Assembly: GCA_946529195.1 (NCBI GenBank)
Contig: CAMMZE010000071.1
Coordinates: forward strand, 1-6,112
Length of the DNA: 6,112 bases
DNA from: an uncultured Lachnospiraceae bacterium
GTDB taxonomy: Bacteria > Bacillota_A > Clostridia > Lachnospirales > Lachnospiraceae
Direction: 5' to 3'
Both the position numbers and the translations under genes were made by a program. Below, in pieces: positions 1 to 5,691 of the stretch (positions are counted from its first letter, which is position 1; each line of letters begins with the position of its first letter). The notes under the pieces are model-generated. The model saw only the letters and a list, made by a program, of their open reading frames with translations. It was not told the origin of the DNA and did not search any database.

Positions 1-14
1 AAGGAGGGATATCG

Positions 15-998
15 ATGAGCAATCAGAATTATTGGGTATTATTTGAACTTTCCGAGACAGGCGTTAAGCGTGTCAGCCTTGAGCTGATGCAGAAAGCTGC
101 TGACCTCGCCGCGCAGACCGGCCAGAAAGCAGCCGCTGTTGTAATTGGAGAAGGCGCATCTGCCGCTGCAGATACCGCCTATGCAAACGGCGCAGATATG
201 GTGATCGCCGTAGAGACAAAGACCGCCTTCGAGGCAAGCGCTTATGTTCTCTGCAAGCTGATTGAGAAATACCAGCCCATGGCCCTCCTGATCGGCGCGA
301 CCCCCTTCGGCCGCGATATTTCCGCTTCTGTAGCCGCCAGATGCAGCGCAGGCATCGCCGTAGACTGCACAGACGTTAAACCGCTCGAGAGCGGCGAAGG
401 CCTTTCCTGGCTGCGCCCTTCCTATGACGGCAAGCTTTACGCAGATGTCCATGTTACCACCTACCCGCAGATCGGCACCTTCAAGACCGGCATCTTCAAG
501 CTGGAAGAAGGCAAGGGAAAAGCAGCCGGCGAGCTGATCAAAGAAGAGATTGAAGTTCCTGCTTCTGTTCTCCTGACCCAGTTCCTGGGCTACACACCGG
601 ATGAGGCCCTTGCCCAGGCCAATATCGAAGATGCTGAGATCATTATCGCCGGAGGTAAAGGCTGCGGATCACAGGAAGAGTTTGACAAGCTCTATGAACT
701 GGCAGCCCTGGTAGGCGGCAATGTCGGCGCCAGCCGCGCAGCAGTAGAGGCCGGCTGGGTAGAGAAAGACCGTCAGATCGGCATCACCGGCAAGACCGTT
801 ACTCCCAAGCTCTACATCGGATTCGGCATTTCCGGCGCAGTTCCTCATGTAAACGGCATGAAGAATTCTGACGTGATCATTGCCGTTAACACCGATCCCA
901 ATGCAGGCATCTTCAAGTATGCCCACTACGGCATCGTTGCAGACCTGCATGTAGTTGTACCGCAGATGATCAGCCGCTTCAAGGCACTCAAAGGCTGA
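15..998 (+). CDS. etfA: Electron transfer flavoprotein, alpha subunit
   Basis: This is the FAD-binding subunit of the cytoplasmic EtfAB heterodimer, which passes electrons between acyl-CoA dehydrogenases and other carriers; in anaerobic clostridia it often works with butyryl-CoA dehydrogenase. The 327 residues are full length for the family. The N-terminal alpha/beta domain (about 5-190) is followed by the C-terminal FAD domain (about 205-325). That domain contains GASRA (S240, R241), QIGITGK (T258), GISGAVPH (H278), AVNTDP (around 291-295) and GIVADL (306-311). S240, R241, T258 and H278 correspond to the flavin-contacting Ser, Arg, Thr and His known in human ETF. Two neighbouring positions differ from the usual QTG and IQH: I257 and P277. 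The start is fixed by AGGAGG at 2-7, seven bases upstream. The gene begins at the window edge, so etfB is expected just to the left but is not visible. Whether this Etf is of the bifurcating type cannot be decided from this subunit alone. Confidence 0.96.
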   Translation: MSNQNYWVLFELSETGVKRVSLELMQKAADLAAQTGQKAAAVVIGEGASAAADTAYANGADMVIAVETKTAFEASAYVLCKLIEKYQPMALLIGATPFGRDISASVAARCSAGIAVDCTDVKPLESGEGLSWLRPSYDGKLYADVHVTTYPQIGTFKTGIFKLEEGKGKAAGELIKEEIEVPASVLLTQFLGYTPDEALAQANIEDAEIIIAGGKGCGSQEEFDKLYELAALVGGNVGASRAAVEAGWVEKDRQIGITGKTVTPKLYIGFGISGAVPHVNGMKNSDVIIAVNTDPNAGIFKYAHYGIVADLHVVVPQMISRFKALKG

Positions 999-1024
999 TC
1001 AGACTGTCTGACCCGCAAAGCAAA

Positions 1025-1077
1025 AGCCCCTGCAGAAATGCTTCCTCTCAAAGGACGCTCCTGCAGGGGCTCTTTTT
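1025..1077. terminator. Rho-independent terminator between convergent genes, probably bidirectional
   Basis: A perfect 11-bp stem pairs 1025-1035 (AGCCCCTGCAG) with 1061-1071, with a 25-base loop. On the plus strand it is followed by CTTTTT, which ends etfA transcription. Read on the minus strand, the same stem is followed by a run of four T (1025-1022), so it can also end the esterase transcript, whose stop codon lies only 5 bases beyond the plus-strand T-tract. Confidence 0.88.
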
Positions 1078-1082
1078 ATGCT

Positions 1083-1841
1083 TTAGTCAAATAAAAACGG
1101 AATAAACACGTCATTCAGTTTCTCCCAGTCTGCCTCGCTGTGCCCGCCTCCGTCTACAAGGAGCGGATAGGTCACAGCACCTCTCTGGGTCAGCAGATGA
1201 TTCAGTTCCAGATTGGCACAGGTATAGAGGACCAGGCCCGGCTTGCGGCCGGATTCCTTACTTCCCCAGCTGAGAAAAACCCGGGTTCCCGGCAGCAGGG
1301 TCTCCTTTCGCACCGTCTCCGCTCTGACCTCCCGGAAACAGAAGGGAATAGAGCTTGACAGGCAGGCCGCCTTGGAAAAGATATCATTCCTGGCAACGAC
1401 ACTGTAGTAGGCCATCAGCCCTCCCATAGAGCTGCCGCCGACTGCCGTATGCTCCCGGTCAGGAAGGGTCGGAAGCTCCCGGTCGATCAAAGGCTTTAAT
1501 TCGTCTGCCATCCATTCCACCAGGATCTTGCCCGTTCCGTGGATCTTTTTTCTGTCAAAGTCCCGGAAGGTATAAGGGCAGAACTCTTCCAGACGTTTAT
1601 TTCCCTCGTGGTTGCATTCCAGGCCTACAATGATCAGGTCTCTGCCGGTCTTGTCCAGATAATCTGCCAGCCCCCAGGACTTGCCGTAGGTCGCGTCCTC
1701 ATCCCGGAAGAGGTTGTGTCCGTCAAACATATACATGACCGGATACCGTTTCCCGCTGCTTTTATAATCATCGGGCAGATAGATATGAAGCGTTCTGTCC
1801 AGCCCGTATGGAGTGATGTGAATGTTTTTCTTGATCAGCAT
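1083..1841 (-). CDS. Putative esterase, alpha/beta-hydrolase fold (esterase D / Fes-like family)
   Basis: The product is a 252-residue serine hydrolase of the putative esterase family, which includes S-formylglutathione hydrolases, siderophore esterases and acetyl-xylan-type esterases; the substrate cannot be told. There is no signal peptide, so it is probably cytoplasmic. The N-terminal part has the family pattern RYPVMYMFDGHNLF (residues 32-45). The nucleophile elbow is GGSSMGG with S138 as probable nucleophile, and H234 in GGGHSEADW is the probable catalytic histidine. At the place where the family usually has an Asp-x-Gly, this protein reads LSWGSKE (190-196), so the usual acid residue appears replaced by S191. 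I chose the start at 1841 because GGGGGA (1849-1854) lies 7 bases upstream. The open frame continues upstream to 2045, but that extension would run through the divergent control region and into the next gene. It is transcribed alone, convergent with etfA. Confidence 0.88.
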   Translation of the reverse strand: MLIKKNIHITPYGLDRTLHIYLPDDYKSSGKRYPVMYMFDGHNLFRDEDATYGKSWGLADYLDKTGRDLIIVGLECNHEGNKRLEEFCPYTFRDFDRKKIHGTGKILVEWMADELKPLIDRELPTLPDREHTAVGGSSMGGLMAYYSVVARNDIFSKAACLSSSIPFCFREVRAETVRKETLLPGTRVFLSWGSKESGRKPGLVLYTCANLELNHLLTQRGAVTYPLLVDGGGHSEADWEKLNDVFIPFLFD

Positions 1842-1961
1842 AAAATAATCCCCCAAAATCAAAATTTGCTCTTTCGCGCAGGCCATTTTCATTATACAAT
1901 AGGAAGAGGGAGCAAGACAGAATGTCCTGCTGCCAATGATGACCGCAAGGAGGATTATACC
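1842..1961. promoter_or_regulatory. Divergent control region between the esterase and the 88-residue gene
   Basis: This 120-base gap must hold the promoters of both flanking genes. On the minus strand a perfect TATAAT lies at 1891-1896; on the plus strand TACAAT lies at 1895-1900, so the two candidate -10 boxes overlap by two bases. Neither has a good -35 box at 16-18 bases: the best on the plus strand is TTCGCG at 1873-1878, matching three of six. Short inverted arms TTGCTC (1866-1871) and GAGCAA (1910-1915) flank the -10 boxes symmetrically and could be an operator. The existence of promoters here is inferred from gene orientation; the boxes are read by eye. Confidence 0.45.
1947..1953 (+). 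promoter_or_regulatory. Ribosome binding site that fixes the start of the 88-residue gene
   Basis: A full AAGGAGG sits 8 bases before the ATG at 1962. The open frame itself reaches back to 1539, but this site, and the fact that the upstream part is antisense to the esterase, make 1962 the start. Confidence 0.85.
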
Positions 1962-2228
1962 ATGGATCAGATAAAAAAAGAATACACAGATGAGCTGAAA
2001 GCAAGAATCACTGCCTGGGAAGACGCCGTGACCGAGGATTTTCAAGAAGAGCCTCTCCGCTCCCAGCTTCGCGAATCAATGTTGTCCTGGATTGCCGGCA
2101 AGATGCCGGATACCGCTGAGGCCGATCTGAAAGCAGCCAACAAGCGCATGTTCATCCGCTGCATGGCCGACATCATTTACAATGAGAAGGTACGTCCCAA
2201 CCTGGATGATTTCATTCTTAACAGATAA
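1962..2228 (+). CDS. Small hypothetical protein of 88 residues
   Basis: I do not recognise this family. The product is 88 residues, charged and predicted mostly helical, with no signal peptide, membrane segment, cysteine pair or obvious metal motif, so it is probably a soluble cytoplasmic protein. An amphipathic N-terminal helix (about 3-25, rich in K, E and D) is followed by a hydrophobic core segment around MLSWIAGKM (40-48) and a C-terminal helix, FIRCMADIIYN (64-74). It is supported as a real gene by a perfect ribosome binding site at 1947-1953, by its own terminator starting 18 bases after the stop, and by its position opposite a divergent gene. It is monocistronic. It could be a small accessory or regulatory protein, but nothing in the sequence says which. 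Confidence 0.8.
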   Translation: MDQIKKEYTDELKARITAWEDAVTEDFQEEPLRSQLRESMLSWIAGKMPDTAEADLKAANKRMFIRCMADIIYNEKVRPNLDDFILNR

Positions 2229-2246
2229 TGATCCTTACGCAACACA

Positions 2247-2283
2247 AGAGCACAGACCGCCAGGGCCTGTGCTCTATTTTTTT
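2247..2283 (+). terminator. Rho-independent terminator of the 88-residue gene
   Basis: A 9-bp perfect stem pairs AGAGCACAG (2247-2255) with 2267-2275, with an 11-base loop, followed by one A and seven T (2277-2283). On the minus strand the hairpin begins a few bases after the stop codon of the 189-residue gene, but is followed there by TGTGTTG, a poor T-tract. It may therefore end the long minus-strand operon only weakly. Confidence 0.88.
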
Positions 2284-2287
2284 GTGC

Positions 2288-2857
2288 TTAATTGAATTTG
2301 TAAGGGCGGAACTTGATGCGGTAATTGAAGATCCGCATGTCCGGATTATCTTCCACTTCCTCCCGAAGCTGCTCGGAAGGGTGGTTGGTCACATTAAATA
2401 CGTAAGCCTTTCTCTTATCCGCCTTCTTCTGCATTCTGGTCCGGTAGTGGGCAATATCAGCCTTGATCTGCGTCAGTTCATCCTCATACTGGGGATCCTG
2501 CTCGGTCTCAATGATATAAATATTGTCATTGCTGTCTACTGCCGCAACATTATAATCCCCGTTGCGTCCTGCGTATTTCATGATCTGGAAAAAAGGATTC
2601 ATGTTCTGCCGCAGGGAATATTCTGCCAGATCCGCGATATGTATCCCTCTTGGATCTTCATTGGCCGTATCCTGGGCTGTGTCAATCGGTGCCGGCGCAC
2701 TCTCTGCCTGATAAGCCTTCAGAGTCTCTTCCACAATCCTCTGGTTCTCAGCTTCTTTTTCTAGTCTCAGCTTTTTCTGCTTCCGTCCGTCATAGACACT
2801 GTAGCCTGCCGCAATCCCGGCAATCAGGAAAATACCGATAAGCATAGGTAAATACAT
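2288..2857 (-). CDS. Membrane-anchored protein with a nuclease-fold-like domain (paralogue of the upstream gene)
   Basis: This 189-residue protein has no family name that I recognise. It has one N-terminal membrane segment (about 3-21), then a basic stretch KQKKLRLEK, which by the positive-inside rule puts the rest in the cytoplasm. A charged helical linker (30-50), a low-complexity spacer (51-69) and a C-terminal domain (about 71-185) follow. That domain aligns without gaps to residues 45-141 of the neighbouring 146-residue protein, sharing PF, R-x-G, D108, YIIET (113-118), Q130-I-x-A-D, NxPSE and NPDxRIF. The predicted order of strands and helices suits a restriction-endonuclease-like fold, but the site reads E117-T-E119 where the paralogue has E-T-K, so any catalytic site may be lost. 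AGGAGG lies 8 bases before the ATG. It is the last gene of the minus-strand run, 22 bases after its paralogue. Confidence 0.85.
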   Translation of the reverse strand: MYLPMLIGIFLIAGIAAGYSVYDGRKQKKLRLEKEAENQRIVEETLKAYQAESAPAPIDTAQDTANEDPRGIHIADLAEYSLRQNMNPFFQIMKYAGRNGDYNVAAVDSNDNIYIIETEQDPQYEDELTQIKADIAHYRTRMQKKADKRKAYVFNVTNHPSEQLREEVEDNPDMRIFNYRIKFRPYKFN

Positions 2858-2879
2858 TCTCTCTTCCTCCTGCTCTCTA

Positions 2880-3320
2880 TCATAATTTCATAAGATCATA
2901 ATCCAGGAAAAACCGGAAAATGCGGATATCGGGATTCTCTTTTGCAGCCTTGACCACAAGTTCGGAGGGGGCATTGCTGCAGACAATGATGATGACCTTC
3001 TTGTCAGACGCCTGCTCGCGCAGCGCATCCTGCTCTCTGCGCAGGTCCGCATAGATCTGCTGGTACATATCCTGATAACGGGGTCTGAGCTTGGTTTCGA
3101 TCACATAGCGGTCGCCATTTTCATCCTCTGCCCTGACACAGAAATTGCCGTCTCTGCTGAGGAAACGGGTCCCTTTTCCAAAAGGACTGGCCCCTACCCT
3201 CAGCTGGGCTTCCACCAGGTCTGCGACCTGTGCTTTTCCGCTCTCCAGAAGCTGATCCAGGGACATGCGTTTGGCTGGCTTTTTCGCTTCAGTAGCAGCT
3301 GCTGCTTCTATATTGTCCAT
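2880..3320 (-). CDS. Soluble protein with a possible PD-(D/E)XK-like domain (paralogue of the downstream gene)
   Basis: This 146-residue protein belongs to no family that I can name. It has a short N-terminal Ala/Lys-rich stretch (5-18), a helix around SLDQLLESGKAQVADLVEA (20-38), then an alpha/beta domain (45-141). The domain has strands at about 60-66 and 71-77, a long helix (82-103), a strand (108-114), a helix (118-128) and a strand (132-138). D66, E75-T-K77 and Q88 sit where the metal and catalytic residues of PD-(D/E)XK nucleases such as the NucS/RecB types usually fall. This placement is an inference from pattern and order, not a homology result. There is no signal peptide or membrane segment. 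A purine-rich AAGGAAGG lies upstream of the ATG. It starts 28 bases after the L,D-transpeptidase stop and ends 22 bases before the membrane-anchored paralogue, so the two are probably co-expressed. Confidence 0.85.
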   Translation of the reverse strand: MDNIEAAAATEAKKPAKRMSLDQLLESGKAQVADLVEAQLRVGASPFGKGTRFLSRDGNFCVRAEDENGDRYVIETKLRPRYQDMYQQIYADLRREQDALREQASDKKVIIIVCSNAPSELVVKAAKENPDIRIFRFFLDYDLMKL

Positions 3321-3348
3321 TTGATTTCCTTCCTTTCAGATGCGCCTG

Positions 3349-4788
3349 TTAATTGCTGTAGGAATAAGCATTCGAAACACGCGCATTTTCATTTTTCAGA
3401 GTCGCACCGGACCTGTAATAGGCGATGACCGGCGTACCAATCTCAATCTGATTAAAGAGCGATTCTGCCACATCTTCCGGCAAATTGACGCATCCGTGAG
3501 AACCGGCCCCCAGATAGATATCTCCGCCAAAAGAACTTCTCCAGTCTGCGTCATGCAGTCCGGTATTGTAGGCGAAGGGCATGAAATAGCTGACCGGGGA
3601 CTCATAATCCTCCCCGACCAGAGTGGTGTCCGTAACCAGGGTGATGATCTTGAATACCCCGTCCGGCGAACCGTGTCCGGATCCCATATCACCGGATACG
3701 ATATCCGAATCGAGCACTACGCTGCCATCCACATAATACCAGAAATGCTGGGCATCGTAGTCGATCTCTATATAAGTATTTCCGATATCATCCTCGCCTC
3801 CAACGAAGGCTCTCTGCTCATAGACAGGTTCTCTCTCGACTGATTCACCTGCCTTGATATCCGCGATCAGCTGCTCGGCTTCTCCCGGTCTGTCAATGAT
3901 CCATCCGTAATCACCGCCGCCGATGGTGATGGTGTCGCCGGCATGGGTCGTAAAGGAACGCTCGGCCGCGTAGGTGTTGTATTTATAGGCCATTTCCTGG
4001 GCATAATATGCAGCCTTGTCCTCATCCACTTTGACGTTCATATCCTTGTCAAAGCTGATCCATTTGATGATTTCCGATCCGTCCAGGACCTGCTCGGATC
4101 CTTCGATCTGATAGGTAATCTTCATCTGGCTGTATTTATTATAGATTTCCATCTTTGCCTGCAGGCCGGGATCCTCCGTGGTCACTGCCGGCTTCTTATA
4201 GTCGTCCCCGTCCAGAGTCAGGGTAGCCGCCCTCTGGCTGATGGCCTCTTTGATGTGGGCAATGATCTGCTCCTTGACAGGAGAAGACCCTTCTTCCTCC
4301 GGTATCAGCTCATACCCGCTGTCTGTGGACTGGATATAGGCATCCTTTGGCTCGATGATGTTTTCTTTCTGGAAGCATTCCATACCGTCAATGACAGCCA
4401 GAAGCTTGCTCTCATCGTATGTCATGTAAGCCGCGCTCTCATACTCATGGTCTTCCATGATATATTTGGGCCAGAGCCTGCTGTCCTGTTCCTCCAGCAT
4501 CTTCTGAACGCTTCCCTTACTGTCGTAGGAATAGCCGATGTCTTTCCCGTTGATATAGGTGATGCGGTCTTCCCTGTCATGCACCGCCAGCAGATAGTCC
4601 TCCTCTTTATCCCGGATCAGGTCCTCGATCTCCTCAGCCGTCTTAAAAGACGCGTCAAAACCGTTGACTGTTGTGTTGGGATAAAAACGGGAAGTAAACA
4701 GACGGGCCAGACCGATATAGACAGCTGCTGCCGCTGCCACGATCACAATCAGAAAAATGATCAGTCCGATCACCAGTTTTTTCTTCAT
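3349..4788 (-). CDS. Membrane-anchored L,D-transpeptidase (YkuD domain) with peptidoglycan-binding region
   Basis: The enzyme cross-links peptidoglycan stems (3-3 bonds) or attaches proteins to them, using a catalytic cysteine outside the membrane. The 479 residues start with a KKK and one membrane segment (about 5-28), so the rest faces the cell wall. Residues about 35-330 match the repeated putative peptidoglycan-binding type common before clostridial YkuD domains, including FYPNTTVNGFD (35-45). The YkuD domain (about 337-459) begins NTYIEIDYDAQHFWYY and contains HGSPDGVFKI (372-381). It holds the signature H412 followed by SHGCVN (430-435), with C433 as nucleophile. All signature residues are present, so it should be active. 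The ATG follows GGGAGG by 10 bases. It is 21 bases downstream of the 46-residue membrane protein and 28 bases upstream of the paralogue pair. Being insensitive to most penicillins is typical of this enzyme class but cannot be read from the sequence. Confidence 0.95.
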   Translation of the reverse strand: MKKKLVIGLIIFLIVIVAAAAAVYIGLARLFTSRFYPNTTVNGFDASFKTAEEIEDLIRDKEEDYLLAVHDREDRITYINGKDIGYSYDSKGSVQKMLEEQDSRLWPKYIMEDHEYESAAYMTYDESKLLAVIDGMECFQKENIIEPKDAYIQSTDSGYELIPEEEGSSPVKEQIIAHIKEAISQRAATLTLDGDDYKKPAVTTEDPGLQAKMEIYNKYSQMKITYQIEGSEQVLDGSEIIKWISFDKDMNVKVDEDKAAYYAQEMAYKYNTYAAERSFTTHAGDTITIGGGDYGWIIDRPGEAEQLIADIKAGESVEREPVYEQRAFVGGEDDIGNTYIEIDYDAQHFWYYVDGSVVLDSDIVSGDMGSGHGSPDGVFKIITLVTDTTLVGEDYESPVSYFMPFAYNTGLHDADWRSSFGGDIYLGAGSHGCVNLPEDVAESLFNQIEIGTPVIAYYRSGATLKNENARVSNAYSYSN

Positions 4789-4809
4789 GATGACAATTCC
4801 TCCCTGATG

Positions 4810-4950
4810 CTACTTCTTCACTTTCGTATAGATCACAAGAGCCGCAACCACCACGGCCACCACAACCGCGATCATGATAAAATGCGGCATCATTTCCGAA
4901 ATACTTCCGGAATACTGCGTCACCGCATGTGAGGCTGTTATGCATCTCAT
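4810..4950 (-). CDS. Small membrane protein of 46 residues
   Basis: This is a short gene of 47 codons including its TAG stop, easily missed by length filters. The product has a polar N-terminal part (1-24, beginning MRCITASHAV), one strongly hydrophobic segment (about 25-41, rich in V and A) and a basic end, YTKVKK. That arrangement fits a single-pass protein with the C-terminus inside and the N-terminus outside. The ATG at 4950 is preceded at 8 bases by AGGAGA (4959-4964), and the TAG stop of the phospholipase-like gene lies inside this site, so translation is probably coupled. It fills almost exactly the gap between two operon genes: 12 bases to the gene before and 21 to the L,D-transpeptidase. 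No family is recognised. It could be a partner or regulator of the neighbouring envelope enzyme, which is inference from position only. Confidence 0.75.
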   Translation of the reverse strand: MRCITASHAVTQYSGSISEMMPHFIMIAVVVAVVVAALVIYTKVKK

Positions 4951-4958
4951 TTTTATAA

Positions 4959-4964
4959 TCTCCT
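4959..4964 (-). promoter_or_regulatory. Ribosome binding site overlapping the preceding stop codon
   Basis: Read on the minus strand, TAGGAGA combines the TAG stop of the phospholipase-like gene (4963-4965) with an AGGAGA site 8 bases before the ATG at 4950. This is the main support for the 46-residue gene and suggests translational coupling. Confidence 0.75.
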
Positions 4965-5658
4965 ATATATCCTGCAGGTATTCCTGCATAAATTGCTCAG
5001 CTGTTTCACGGATAAAGCTGTCAAACTCTTCTATGTCGAAAACCTCCAGCGAAAGCTCCTCTTCCCTGCCGCAATGGGCCAGAAGCCAGTCCATGTTTTT
5101 GGAAATGATCTCCATATCCTCCAGCTTTACCTCATCCATGTGGAAGCCTTCAATGTCCTTCCACCGGGGCTTATGAATATGATATCTGCTCACAAAAAAG
5201 CCATTCATCCGCCCATAATCCCCGTAATAATAGCGCGGTGAAAAGAAGACGCTGGGAGGCAGACGCCGGCCGGTCTTTAATATTTCCACCTGGGCCACCT
5301 GATCCGCCGCGGTCTCTCTTTTCCCCTCACGATTGTAAAATGCCATACATCTTGGCCAGTAATCATGCACATATCTGGCATCTAAATACAGATGTGTCAG
5401 ATACCCGAGCATAACAGGATCCTCCATATCCGGATGATATTTCTCCAGAAAAAGAGACAGATCCGGAGCCTTGGCAATCAGGCCCAGCTCGGCAGGATTC
5501 CAGAAATGAGAAATCCTTTTCTCCTTCAGGAGCCTGGTGTCCGGCAGCAGATTCCCTGTCAGGAAATGTTCCTCCCACTGGTCAGACAGGGCCTTTTTAC
5601 CGCGAATCGCCGTAAGAATCATATCCGCTTCCGCAAGATGCATTACATATCCAGGCAT
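4963..5658 (-). CDS. Zinc-dependent phospholipase C-like hydrolase, cytoplasmic form
   Basis: The 231-residue protein resembles the zinc-dependent phospholipase C / S1-P1 nuclease-like fold family as found in many Clostridia. The pattern of probable metal ligands is H7 near the N-terminus (MHLAEAD), D40 in GNLLPDT, H51 in ISHFWNP, and the H89-x3-D93 with H98 in YLTHLYLDARYVHDYW. The protein is mostly helical, as the family is. Unlike secreted bacterial phospholipases C it has no signal peptide, so it probably acts in the cytoplasm and its substrate is unknown; a phosphoester is likely, a phospholipid is not shown. The start at 5658 follows GGGAGG by 8 bases; a second Met at codon 6 would remove the start of the conserved region. 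It begins 33 bases after the Lys/Ala-rich gene and its stop lies inside the ribosome binding site of the next gene. Confidence 0.82.
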   Translation of the reverse strand: MPGYVMHLAEADMILTAIRGKKALSDQWEEHFLTGNLLPDTRLLKEKRISHFWNPAELGLIAKAPDLSLFLEKYHPDMEDPVMLGYLTHLYLDARYVHDYWPRCMAFYNREGKRETAADQVAQVEILKTGRRLPPSVFFSPRYYYGDYGRMNGFFVSRYHIHKPRWKDIEGFHMDEVKLEDMEIISKNMDWLLAHCGREEELSLEVFDIEEFDSFIRETAEQFMQEYLQDI

Positions 5659-5691
5659 ATCATACGCCTCCCATCAGGTCCTGTGCCTGTA

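Noticed and set aside
1539..1961. Upstream extension of the 88-residue gene to 229 residues
   Set aside because: The extension is antisense to the esterase, and the AAGGAGG at 1947-1953 places the start at 1962.
1842..2045. Upstream extension of the esterase frame by 68 codons, with a hydrophobic stretch that resembles a signal peptide
   Set aside because: It would cross the divergent control region and overlap the 88-residue gene; the Met at 1841 has a proper GGGGGA site and begins the conserved family sequence.
2228..2764. Plus-strand open frame of 178 codons, hydrophobic in places
   Set aside because: It is antisense to the membrane-anchored paralogue, begins within the terminator region after the 88-residue gene, and has no ribosome binding site.
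3340..3843. Plus-strand open frame of 167 codons
   Set aside because: It lies antisense to the YkuD catalytic domain and has no start signals of its own.
3943..4932. Long plus-strand open frame of 329 codons opposite the L,D-transpeptidase
   Set aside because: It lies antisense to a gene with a complete YkuD signature, has no convincing ribosome binding site, and its product has a composition typical of the shadow of another frame.
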